DNA of 7,800 bases. Source: Pseudomonadota bacterium. Lineage in GTDB: Bacteria; Pseudomonadota; Gammaproteobacteria; Enterobacterales; Enterobacteriaceae. Shown here one piece after another: positions 1 to 5,610 of the stretch. Under the pieces are notes generated by a model that saw nothing but the letters and a program-made list of their open reading frames with translations, was not told where the DNA came from and ran no database searches. Position 1 is the stretch's first letter, and every line of letters starts with the position of its first letter. Position numbers and translations under genes: made by a program. Location of the stretch: assembly GCA_023425455.1 (NCBI GenBank), contig JAFACP010000335.1:1-7800 (forward strand), given 5' to 3'.

Positions 1-78
1 CACGGCGTGTTCTGGGTGATGGCGCTGGTGGCGCTGCCGGCTGTGGCGATCCGCCCTAACGTGGCGGCACGCACCTAG
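1..78 (+). CDS. hcaT: 3-phenylpropionate MFS transporter HcaT, C-terminal end only
   Basis: An open frame runs from base 1 to a TAG at 76-78 and encodes the last 25 residues of a protein cut by the window edge. The peptide is hydrophobic (VFWVMALVALPAVAI) followed by a short polar tail, as expected for the last membrane helix of a major facilitator transporter. The identification rests mainly on context: in E. coli, hcaT lies convergent to csiE, and the visible tail resembles HcaT as I remember it. HcaT is the putative 3-phenylpropionic acid permease of the inner membrane. The stop codon is immediately followed by the csiE stop on the other strand, so there is no intergenic DNA. Another MFS protein cannot be excluded from so short a fragment. 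Confidence 0.7.
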   Translation, partial: HGVFWVMALVALPAVAIRPNVAART

Positions 79-1356
79 TCACGCTTCCAGCATGGCGCGA
101 ATATGTTCTTGCTGCTGCGCGTTTAAGGCTTCAACCGCATGGATCAGCGGCGGCGAGAACAGCGGCAGGGCGGTAGGGTACGGCGTGATGACCAGCGTGG
201 CATCCCGCGGCGCCCCCTCCTTCTGGAACGCCTGCAGCGTCAGATAGCGGACGTTGAGCGGCAGCAGCGTAAGCTCGCGCAGCTGCTGCTCAATCAGCGC
301 CTCACAGGCTTTATCTTCTCCGATCAGCAGTATCACCTGTTTTTCGTGCAGATCGTGCTCCTGCATCAGCCAGGCACCAAAAATCACCGCCACCAGGCTC
401 ATCTCTTCATCGGAAAAACGCAGGCCAAACTCCGCTTCCAGCTCACACAGCGCCGCCTGAGTGGTGCGCAGCAGGCGCGGGTAGAGGCGGTGAATCTCTT
501 CCGGCAGGCTGTTATCAATGCCAATCTCAAACAGCGAGCGATCCAGCGCCTGGGCCAGGTGGATATACAGCTGATCGGTAAGCCCCTGTTCATCGCTAAA
601 CTTCATGCCCGTCTGCGCCCGAAAGCGGGCAATCATCCGCACAATCGTCCGGCGCAGCCGCTGATCCTGCTGATGTCTGTCGAGCACCGGATTCGGGGTG
701 CGCAGCAGCATAAACAGCAGGGCCAGAAAGAGCTGCTCATCGGTGTGGGGCGCCTGCGGCACGCGTCGCTTCCAGTGGCGAATAATCTCCTGTGCGGTGA
801 AGTACTCGCCTCTCGACTGCGCCCAGCTGCGCTGGTTAAGCGAAAACTGCGGCGTCTTGCCCAGGTGGTGCTGGATCAGGCAATACTGCAGGAACAGCTG
901 TAAAAACTGAATGTCCCGCGGCTCGAACGTGCGCTGAAGCCTGCGTGAGCAGAAGTTGATCAGCGCGCGCAGGTTGGTATCGTCATACAGCGGGCGGGCG
1001 ATGCCGTGCTGTTTAAGGGCGGTTTTAAGCGCCGGAGTAAACTGATGAGAGACAAAATGCGGGCAGAGCTGAAGCGCCCTGCGAAGCCAGTGCAGCAGGC
1101 ATAAACGCTGATTCAGGGCGGTGCCTTCAATTCGATAGCTGCCGTCATGATGCGTAATGATCTCAAGCCGGTGATAGCGCTGGATTTCATCGCGGGTCTC
1201 GGCTATATCTTCCCGTGCCATGACCTCATCCACCCCATTAGCGGCGCTAATGCTCTGGGTGGTAACGGCCGCATCGGGCAGGTAAAGCATCAAAAGCACC
1301 TGGCAGCGGCGCTGCGAACTGGAAAGCACAGATGGAATTTCAAGCGTTGTCATCAT
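79..1356 (-). CDS. csiE: Stationary-phase-inducible protein CsiE (PRD-containing)
   Basis: This 425-residue protein closely matches E. coli CsiE along its whole length, including the N-terminal pattern PSVLSSSQRRCQ and the motif GIARPLYDDTNL near residue 118. It has the architecture of a PTS-regulation-domain regulator. A helical PRD-like region (about 238-332) contains FSDEQGLTDQLYIHLAQAL and a repeat-like FSDEEMSLVAVIFGAWL. An EIIB-like alpha/beta segment follows (about 338-405: VILLIGEDKACEAL...). The N-terminal 100 residues may hold a degenerate helix-turn-helix. In E. coli the gene is induced by carbon starvation through sigma S and cAMP-CRP, but its molecular role is unknown. The start is ATG at 1356; a second ATG follows at once at 1353, and E. 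coli CsiE also begins Met-Met. The ribosome site is weak. A cysteine lies at residue 351 in the EIIB-like part, which I do not recall in the E. coli protein. Confidence 0.93.
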   Translation of the reverse strand: MMTTLEIPSVLSSSQRRCQVLLMLYLPDAAVTTQSISAANGVDEVMAREDIAETRDEIQRYHRLEIITHHDGSYRIEGTALNQRLCLLHWLRRALQLCPHFVSHQFTPALKTALKQHGIARPLYDDTNLRALINFCSRRLQRTFEPRDIQFLQLFLQYCLIQHHLGKTPQFSLNQRSWAQSRGEYFTAQEIIRHWKRRVPQAPHTDEQLFLALLFMLLRTPNPVLDRHQQDQRLRRTIVRMIARFRAQTGMKFSDEQGLTDQLYIHLAQALDRSLFEIGIDNSLPEEIHRLYPRLLRTTQAALCELEAEFGLRFSDEEMSLVAVIFGAWLMQEHDLHEKQVILLIGEDKACEALIEQQLRELTLLPLNVRYLTLQAFQKEGAPRDATLVITPYPTALPLFSPPLIHAVEALNAQQQEHIRAMLEA

Positions 1357-1386
1357 CTGTCAGGTATCCAGTATGAGTGTCTGGTA

Positions 1387-1459
1387 AGAATAGCTAAAGC
1401 TTTCCGGCTATAAAGCGCAGCGGGAGGCCTTTCCTTCAGGATTGCTGGCGAACATCACA
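1387..1459 (-). promoter_or_regulatory. Possible csiE promoter (sigma S-like -10) with CRP half-site
   Basis: Reading the minus strand upstream of csiE, CTATTCT (1393 to 1387) matches the sigma S-preferred -10 pattern CTATACT at six of seven positions. It would place the transcript start near 1380, about 24 bases before the ATG. No good -35 is visible, which sigma S promoters tolerate. A TGTGAT half-site (1459 to 1454) lies about 71 bases upstream of that start, a usual class I CRP position, but its second half is poor. The assignment leans on known sigma S/CRP control of csiE in E. coli and is tentative. Confidence 0.25.
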
Positions 1460-1481
1460 GAATTTTTGACGTGAGGAATTG

Positions 1482-2120
1482 ATGCAAATAGTTAAACAAA
1501 GCGTGATGGCGTTATTTTTGGCGGTTTTCACTTCCGTTGCCGGTGCGCATCCTCACAGTTTTATCAGTCTGCACACCGAACTGGAGACGGACGGGAGCAC
1601 GCTCAGCGGGCTAAAGATGCGCTGGACGATGGATGAAATCACCTCGGCTGACCTGCTGTATGACGCCGGTGACGCGAAACCTGGCGATGAGATCTGGAAA
1701 AAACTGGCGGCGGAAGTGATGGCCAACGTGCTGGCTCAGCACTTCTTCACCGAGTTTTGGCATGACGGACAAAAGGTGAAATTTCTTAACCGTCCGACGG
1801 CCTACGGCATGTCGCGCAGCGGCCACCAGGCGGTATTGACCTTCGTGCTTCCGCTGGCGCATCCCCAGCCGCTGGCGGGGCAACGCTTCACCTTTTCAAC
1901 CTTCGACCCGAGTTACTACGTTGATATGCGTTATGCTGCAGAGCACGACGTAGCGCTTCCGCCTGCGCTGCAGAAAAAATGCCAGCTTGCGCTGGATACG
2001 CCGCAGCCGAGCGACGATATGCTCAACTTTGCCATTTCACTCGATAAAGACGATGCGCCGCCGGAAGATATGGCGCTGGGTAAACACTTTGCACAACAGG
2101 TGACTTTGCAATGTCAGTGA
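1482..2120 (+). CDS. Secreted DUF1007 family protein, partner of a NicO metal transporter
   Basis: A 212-residue protein of the DUF1007 family, which is often encoded beside or fused to NicO-type nickel/cobalt transporters. Residues 1-22 look like a Sec signal peptide: a basic start (MQIVKQ), a hydrophobic core (SVMALFLAVFTSVA) and an AGA cleavage site. The mature protein would therefore begin with His-Pro-His-Ser-Phe in the periplasm. The family-like segment FDPSYYVDM is at 141-149. Two cysteines (167, 211) could form a disulfide. I chose ATG 1482 because GTGAGG (1471-1476) lies five bases before it; a TTG three bases upstream is a less likely start. The stop overlaps the next gene by 10 bases, so the two are probably co-translated. 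Its biochemical role is not established; periplasmic metal binding or delivery to the transporter is an inference. Confidence 0.85.
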   Translation: MQIVKQSVMALFLAVFTSVAGAHPHSFISLHTELETDGSTLSGLKMRWTMDEITSADLLYDAGDAKPGDEIWKKLAAEVMANVLAQHFFTEFWHDGQKVKFLNRPTAYGMSRSGHQAVLTFVLPLAHPQPLAGQRFTFSTFDPSYYVDMRYAAEHDVALPPALQKKCQLALDTPQPSDDMLNFAISLDKDDAPPEDMALGKHFAQQVTLQCQ

Positions 2121-3088
2121 TCTCCTCTGCCGTGAAAACGCCGCGCCGCTGGCTGCAGCTCTGGCCGCTGGCGATCTTTTTCCTGTTAGCCGTTTGCGGA
2201 GGTCTGTGGCTGTGGCAGGCGTGGCCGCAGGTCATGATGAAGAGCATCATCTGGCAGCGCGAGGTCAACCTGCAGATGAGCGGGTTGCTGAAGGCGGTGG
2301 CGGCAAACCCGGCAAAAGCAGGCGCGTCACTGCTGGCGTTTAGCTTTGTTTACGGCGTGCTGCATGCTCTCGGCCCGGGGCACGGCAAGATTGTTATCAC
2401 CACCTGGCTTGCCACCCACCCCTCGAAGCTGAAGTCGGGTATCGCGCTGACGCGCGCCTCTTCACTGCTGCAGGGGGGCGTGGCCATCGCGCTGGTGGTG
2501 GTGTTAACGCTACTGCAGCTGCCCGCTCGCCAGCTGCATCTGAGCAGCTTCTGGCTGGAGAAGGGGAGCTATGCCCTGGTGGGCGTACTGGGGGGGCTTC
2601 TGTGCTGGCGGGCGTTGAAAAAGCTGCGCGTCTTACTGCAAAAACCGGTCTTTAAAACCTTTACTCCCCATCACCTGCATGATGAACACTGCGGCTGCGG
2701 GCATCAGCACCTGCCCACGCATGCGCAGCTGCAACAGGGGGATGACTGGCGCGCGCGACTGATGGTGATCCTGTCGATGGGAATGCGGCCGTGCTCCGGG
2801 GCGATTATGGTGTTGTTGTTCAGCAAAGTGATCGGCGTGTTCGGCTGGGGAGTGATGTCGGCGCTGGCGATGGCGGCAGGCACATCATTGACCATCTCTT
2901 CGCTGGCGCTGCTGGTACACAGTTTCCGCCAGCTGGCGATAAAACTGAGCGGCAAAAAAACGCCGGTGCTATGGCGGCAGGTTGGGTGGACGACGCTGGC
3001 GCTGGCAGGAGGAGTGATGCTGGTGGTTGCGGCGGTAACGATGTGGAGCAGCGCTGTGCCGGTGGGGCGGGGGTTACGACCGTTCTGA
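2111..3088 (+). CDS. NicO/RcnA-family nickel/cobalt transporter
   Basis: A 325-residue inner-membrane protein with about seven hydrophobic segments (roughly 17-38, 69-86, 118-137, 153-170, 230-245, 246-270, 292-313). Two NicO signatures are visible: HALGPGHGK at residues 85-93, with metal-ligand histidines inside a membrane segment, and GMRPCSGA at 224-231. Between them, residues 187-204 form a loop rich in His and Cys (H187, H188, H190, H193, C194, C196, H198, H200, H204), typical of the metal-sensing loops of RcnA-like exporters. RcnA exports Ni2+ and Co2+, but other NicO proteins have been proposed as importers, so direction and exact metal are uncertain. The gene starts inside the end of the DUF1007 gene. 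In E. coli K-12 this position between csiE and suhB holds yfhR. No RcnR-like or NikR-like operator was recognised upstream of the operon. Confidence 0.88.
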   Translation: MSVISSAVKTPRRWLQLWPLAIFFLLAVCGGLWLWQAWPQVMMKSIIWQREVNLQMSGLLKAVAANPAKAGASLLAFSFVYGVLHALGPGHGKIVITTWLATHPSKLKSGIALTRASSLLQGGVAIALVVVLTLLQLPARQLHLSSFWLEKGSYALVGVLGGLLCWRALKKLRVLLQKPVFKTFTPHHLHDEHCGCGHQHLPTHAQLQQGDDWRARLMVILSMGMRPCSGAIMVLLFSKVIGVFGWGVMSALAMAAGTSLTISSLALLVHSFRQLAIKLSGKKTPVLWRQVGWTTLALAGGVMLVVAAVTMWSSAVPVGRGLRPF

Positions 3089-3091
3089 ACG

Positions 3092-3123
3092 TTTGCCCGG
3101 CGAACATGGCGCCACCGGGCAAA
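3092..3123. repeat. REP-like palindrome between convergent genes
   Basis: TTTGCCCGG (3092-3100) and CCGGGCAAA (3115-3123) form a perfect 9-bp inverted repeat around a 14-base loop. The loop itself contains the palindrome GGCGCC. The GCCCGGTGGCGC core on the minus strand resembles enterobacterial REP elements. It fills most of the 42-base gap between the transporter gene and convergent suhB. It lacks a clean T-tract after the stem on either strand, so a role as transcript 3'-end stabiliser or weak bidirectional terminator is more likely than a strong intrinsic terminator. Confidence 0.6.
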
Positions 3124-3130
3124 AACGGCA

Positions 3131-3934
3131 TTAACGCTTCAGGGCGTCGCTCAGTTCATCACGCATGTTCGCCAGCATCGCTTTAACCACGCGCGGGTTA
3201 CCGGCCACGATGTTGCCGGTAGACATGTAGTTATGGCCGCCGGTGAAGTCACATACCAGCGCACCCGCTTCGCGTGCAATCAGCTCGCCTGCGGCAAAAT
3301 CCCACGGTTTCAGCGCAATTTCGAAGTAGCCGTCAACGCGGCCGGTCGCCACATACGCCAGATCCAGAGCGGCAGAACCGGTGCGACGGAAATCAGCGCA
3401 TTCGGTGAACAGTTTGCCCAGGATATTCATATAGGTGGTTGCGTGCTGTTTGGCTTTGAACGGGAAGCCGGTCGCCAGAATGGTGCCGTCCAGATCGCGG
3501 GCATTGCTGCAGCGCAGGCGGTAGCCGTTCAGCTGCGCGCCCTGACCGCGGGTGGCGGTGAACAGTTCGTTACGCATGGGATCGTAAACCACCGCGACTT
3601 CAGTACGGCCTTTAATACGCACGGCGATAGAAACGGAGAAGTGTGGCAGACGTTTTACGAAGTTGGTGGTGCCATCCAGTGGATCGATAACCCATTGAAC
3701 ATCCTGATCGCTACCTTCATGTTCACCGGATTCTTCGGTGATGATGGTGTGCTGCGGGTAAGATTTGCGGATTGTTTCGATAATAATCGCTTCTGCGGCT
3801 TTATCGACGTTAGTCACGAAATCATTGCTGCCTTTCTGGCTGGTTTCTACTGAGTCAGGCGTTTCGTAGTGTTTGGCAATTACATTACCCGCCTTGCGCG
3901 CTGCGCGCACGGCGATGGTCAGCATCGGATGCAT
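3131..3934 (-). CDS. suhB: Inositol-1-monophosphatase / Nus-complex factor SuhB
   Basis: A 267-residue protein, the same length as E. coli SuhB and nearly identical to it. It carries the inositol monophosphatase metal-binding motifs: EE at 67-68, WVIDPLDGTTNF at 81-92 (D84, D87), and WDFAAGE at 211-217 (D212). The enzyme hydrolyses myo-inositol-1-phosphate in vitro. The physiological role in enterobacteria is as a cytoplasmic partner of NusA, NusB, NusE and NusG in the rRNA antitermination complex. The start ATG at 3934 follows a GAGAGA ribosome site. The leader contains a boxA (3952-3962), fitting autoregulation through Nus factors. The gene is transcribed alone, divergent from trmJ and convergent with the metal transporter. 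All catalytic residues are present; a cysteine at 142 stands where I recall glycine in E. coli, with no obvious consequence. Confidence 0.97.
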   Translation of the reverse strand: MHPMLTIAVRAARKAGNVIAKHYETPDSVETSQKGSNDFVTNVDKAAEAIIIETIRKSYPQHTIITEESGEHEGSDQDVQWVIDPLDGTTNFVKRLPHFSVSIAVRIKGRTEVAVVYDPMRNELFTATRGQGAQLNGYRLRCSNARDLDGTILATGFPFKAKQHATTYMNILGKLFTECADFRRTGSAALDLAYVATGRVDGYFEIALKPWDFAAGELIAREAGALVCDFTGGHNYMSTGNIVAGNPRVVKAMLANMRDELSDALKR

Positions 3935-3951
3935 CGGTCTCTCTCACTGGA

Positions 3952-3962
3952 TGTTAAAGAAC
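3952..3962 (-). promoter_or_regulatory. boxA in the suhB leader
   Basis: The minus strand reads GTTCTTTAACA 17 bases before the suhB start codon. This is the rRNA boxA core (GCTCTTTAACA) with one C-to-T change. BoxA RNA is bound by NusB-NusE. In E. coli a boxA in the suhB leader is known to mediate Nus-factor feedback on suhB. Its place in a short leader just upstream of the GAGAGA ribosome site fits that control here. Confidence 0.8.
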
Positions 3963-3978
3963 GGGAAAATCGGCGCAG

Positions 3979-4007
3979 AGTATAGCAGCGAGTTCGGAAT
4001 ATGTCTC
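3979..4007 (-). promoter_or_regulatory. suhB promoter
   Basis: On the minus strand GAGACA (4007 to 4002, four of six to TTGACA) and TATACT (3984 to 3979, five of six to TATAAT) are separated by exactly 17 bases. The start would be near 3972, giving a leader of about 38 bases that includes the boxA. This is the best sigma-70 promoter in the suhB-trmJ spacer. Confidence 0.65.
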
Positions 4008-4021
4008 TCGTTTATGATAAT
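3993..4021 (+). promoter_or_regulatory. Candidate trmJ promoter, interleaved with the suhB promoter
   Basis: GATAAT (4016-4021, five of six to the -10 consensus) lies 17 bases after TTCGGA (3993-3998, a weak -35). Transcription would begin near 4028, about 38 bases before the trmJ ATG. Its -35 lies between the -35 and -10 of the opposing suhB promoter, so the two would compete for polymerase. The weak -35 keeps confidence modest. Confidence 0.4.
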
Positions 4022-4065
4022 ATGCCCGAATATTCTTCAGACGCTGAATTCAGATACTCAAAACT

Positions 4066-4800
4066 ATGCTGCAAAACATTCGAATCGTGCTGGTCGAAAC
4101 ATCGCACACCGGCAATATGGGCTCTGTCGCCCGCGCTATGAAAACCATGGGCTTAACCAACCTGTGGCTGGTCAATCCCCTGGTAAAACCCGACTCACAG
4201 GCGATTGCCCTGGCCGCTGGCGCCAGCGACGTGATCGGCAATGCGCAAATCGTTGATACGCTGGATGAGGCGCTTGCCGGCTGTAGCCTGGTGGTGGGCA
4301 CCAGCGCCCGCTCCCGTACACTGCCGTGGCCGATGCTCGACCCGCGCGAATGTGGCCTGAAAAGCGTGGCCGAAGCGCAGCAGGCGCCCGTTGCGCTGGT
4401 GTTTGGCCGCGAGCGCGTGGGGCTGACCAACGACGAGCTGCAGAAGTGCCATTACCATGTCGCGATTGCAGCAAATCCGGAGTACAGCTCCCTTAACCTG
4501 GCGATGGCGGTGCAGGTGATCGCCTATGAAGTGCGGATGGCCTGGCTGGCGACGCAGGAGACGACGGAGCAGGACGCGCCACAGGAAGAGGCGGCCTATC
4601 CGCTGGTGGACGATCTTGAGCGTTTCTACGGCCATCTGGAGCAGACGCTGCTGGCGACCGGCTTTATTCGCGCCGGCCATCCAGGCCAGGTGATGAATAA
4701 GCTGCGCCGTCTGTTTACCCGCGCGCGCCCTGAAAGCCAGGAGCTGAACATCCTGCGCGGTATTCTGGCGTCGATTGAGCAGAAGCACAAAGCCGGGTAA
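4066..4800 (+). CDS. trmJ: tRNA (cytidine/uridine-2'-O-)-methyltransferase TrmJ
   Basis: A 244-residue SPOUT-class methyltransferase, nearly identical to E. coli TrmJ (about 246 residues) except in a variable linker near 164-178. It transfers a methyl group from S-adenosylmethionine to the 2'-O of nucleotide 32 in the anticodon loop of certain tRNAs. Visible features are the N-terminal [20 protein letters not shown] (10-29), and the trefoil-knot cofactor region with [13 protein letters not shown] (113-125) and [20 protein letters not shown] (136-155). A C-terminal helical extension (about 180-240) contributes to dimer and tRNA binding in the family. ATG 4066 gives the conserved start [11 protein letters not shown], but no clear Shine-Dalgarno precedes it. 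No terminator is visible after the stop, so some transcription may run on into the isc operon. Confidence 0.97.
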   Translation: MLQNIRIVLVETSHTGNMGSVARAMKTMGLTNLWLVNPLVKPDSQAIALAAGASDVIGNAQIVDTLDEALAGCSLVVGTSARSRTLPWPMLDPRECGLKSVAEAQQAPVALVFGRERVGLTNDELQKCHYHVAIAANPEYSSLNLAMAVQVIAYEVRMAWLATQETTEQDAPQEEAAYPLVDDLERFYGHLEQTLLATGFIRAGHPGQVMNKLRRLFTRARPESQELNILRGILASIEQKHKAG

Positions 4801-4817
4801 ACGGCACGGAAGGTTAA

Positions 4818-4842
4818 ATACCTGACTAAAACAGTCAAGTAA
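4818..4842. promoter_or_regulatory. IscR type-1 binding site (distal)
   Basis: This 25-bp imperfect palindrome matches the IscR type-1 pattern, as I recall it (ATASYYGACTRWWWYAGTCRRSTAT), at 24 of 25 positions; only the last base differs. Type-1 sites are bound by [2Fe-2S]-IscR, which represses the isc promoter when cluster supply is adequate. It directly abuts the second site, with centres 25 bp apart. Confidence 0.85.
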
Positions 4843-4867
4843 ATAGTTGACCATTTTAGTCAGGAAT
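4843..4867. promoter_or_regulatory. IscR type-1 binding site (proximal, over the -35)
   Basis: The second 25-bp site matches the same type-1 pattern at 23 of 25 positions; differences are C for T in the first GACT and A for T near the end. It overlaps the proposed -35 (4847-4852) and reaches the extended -10, so bound IscR would block polymerase directly. Two adjacent sites at the iscR promoter are also the known E. coli arrangement. Confidence 0.82.
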
Positions 4868-4875
4868 GTCAGACT
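4847..4875 (+). promoter_or_regulatory. isc operon promoter
   Basis: TTGACC (4847-4852) is followed after 17 bases by CAGACT (4870-4875), with an upstream TG (4867-4868) making an extended -10. Transcription would start near 4882, about 67 bases before the iscR ATG, which agrees with the E. coli start as I remember it. A second possible extended -10, TGCTATGCA (4882-4890), lacks a matching -35. Confidence 0.6.
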
Positions 4876-4948
4876 TGGCCCTGCTATGCAATACCCCCAT
4901 TTTACAATAACAACCCCGGGCAGGGGCGAGTTTGAGGTTAAGTAAGAC

Positions 4949-5440
4949 ATGAGACTGACATCTAAAGGGCGTTATGCCGTGACCGCGATGCTGGACGTTG
5001 CGCTCAACTCTGAAGCGGGCCCGGTTCCGTTGGCTGATATATCTGAACGACAGGGTATCTCCCTCTCTTATCTGGAACAGCTGTTCTCCAGACTGCGTAA
5101 AAATGGACTGGTTTCCAGCGTTCGTGGCCCGGGCGGCGGTTATCTGCTGGGTAAAGACGCGGGCAGTATTGCGGTTGGCGAAGTGATCAGTGCGGTTGAC
5201 GAATCCGTTGACGCGACCCGTTGTCAGGGGAAAGGCGGCTGCCAGGGCGGCGATAAATGCCTGACCCACGCCCTGTGGCGCGATCTGAGCGACCGTCTGA
5301 CCGGCTTCCTGAACAACATCACGCTGGGTGAACTGGTGAATAACCAGGAAGTTCTGGACGTATCCGGCCGTCAGCATAGCCATGACTCTCAACGCAACAG
5401 CCGTGCGCAAGACGCCATCAACGTTAAACTGCGCGCGTAA
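4949..5440 (+). CDS. iscR: [2Fe-2S] cluster-sensing transcription regulator IscR
   Basis: A 163-residue Rrf2-family regulator almost identical to E. coli IscR. The winged helix-turn-helix spans about residues 1-65 ([18 protein letters not shown]...; [32 protein letters not shown]). The cluster ligands Cys92, Cys98, Cys104 and His107 are all present in [20 protein letters not shown]. The holo-protein represses its own operon through type-1 sites, and the apo-form also acts at type-2 sites such as the suf promoter. Two type-1 sites lie directly upstream, so feedback is visible in the sequence. The start ATG 4949 gives the conserved [10 protein letters not shown]. The ribosome site is modest: GAGG at 4934-4937 is rather far, with TAAG closer. 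The gene is first in the operon and separated from iscS by a structured spacer. Confidence 0.98.
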   Translation: MRLTSKGRYAVTAMLDVALNSEAGPVPLADISERQGISLSYLEQLFSRLRKNGLVSSVRGPGGGYLLGKDAGSIAVGEVISAVDESVDATRCQGKGGCQGGDKCLTHALWRDLSDRLTGFLNNITLGELVNNQEVLDVSGRQHSHDSQRNSRAQDAINVKLRA

Positions 5441-5489
5441 TTTACCCGCCCTGTTTCGTGCCGCTGCGCTGCGAAACGGTCAGGGTAAA
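5441..5489 (+). promoter_or_regulatory. Hairpin immediately after iscR
   Basis: TTTACCC (5441-5447) pairs with GGGTAAA (5483-5489), and GTTTCG (5453-5458) with CGAAAC (5472-5477). A short mismatched region separates the two, giving a long interrupted stem that begins at the first base after the iscR stop. It is followed by AAAAATTATAATAG rather than a T-tract, so it is not a standard terminator. In E. coli, structure in this spacer protects the iscR part of the message when RyhB triggers decay of iscSUA. The same role is inferred here. Confidence 0.65.
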
Positions 5490-5508
5490 AAATTATAATA
5501 GATTTCAG

Positions 5509-5571
5509 AATCAGGCCGGGGCGTTGCTTCGCCCCGTGTACTCGGTCGTACATCCAGCCGGTTGCCTGATT
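5509..5571 (+). promoter_or_regulatory. Predicted three-way-junction RNA in the iscR-iscS spacer
   Basis: AATCAGGC (5509-5516) is perfectly complementary to GCCTGATT (5564-5571) and would close a domain holding two further hairpins. These are CGGGGCG/CGCCCCG (5517-5523 with 5530-5536, six-base loop) and TGTAC/GTACA (5537-5541 with 5548-5552, six-base loop). The first three helices abut without unpaired bases, and only 5553-5563 stays single-stranded. The fold was found by eye. It ends ten bases before the proposed RyhB site and may shape access to it. Confidence 0.5.
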
Positions 5572-5580
5572 CCTTGCATT

Positions 5581-5610
5581 GAAGCGATGTACGGAGTTTA
5601 TAGAGCAATG
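5581..5610 (+). promoter_or_regulatory. Predicted RyhB pairing region at the iscS translation start
   Basis: GAAGCGATGT (5581-5590) can pair over ten bases, with one G-U, to the ACAUUGCUUC segment of RyhB. GAGCAATG (5603-5610), which includes the iscS start codon, pairs perfectly with the adjoining CAUUGCUC. The two blocks are collinear and loop out 12 bases containing the GGAG ribosome site (5593-5596). RyhB is known to repress iscSUA in E. coli under low iron. The RyhB sequence used here is from memory of the E. coli RNA. Confidence 0.6.

Noticed and set aside
139..903. A 254-codon open frame on + opposite csiE
   Set aside because: It is antisense to csiE, Gln/Arg/Leu-rich and low in complexity, with no domain or ribosome site supporting it.
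1371..1376. GTATGA as a NikR operator half-site upstream of the metal transporter operon
   Set aside because: The required partner TCATAC at the NikR spacing is absent, so a single 6-base match is most likely chance.
2791..3186. A 131-codon open frame on + overlapping the end of the transporter gene and suhB
   Set aside because: It is out of frame with the NicO gene, rich in Gly/Ala/Arg, crosses the REP-like repeat and enters suhB antisense. It has no domain.
3233..3853. A 206-codon open frame on + opposite suhB
   Set aside because: It lies wholly antisense to a clearly conserved suhB. It has no recognisable domain and its composition reflects the complement of suhB codons.
4195..4950. A 251-codon open frame on - opposite trmJ
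   Set aside because: It is antisense to conserved trmJ and runs through the isc promoter and IscR sites; no recognisable protein family.
5458..5607. N-terminal extension of IscS to an upstream start
   Set aside because: The added residues come from the structured spacer, do not resemble IscS, and the family start at 5608 gives the exact usual length.
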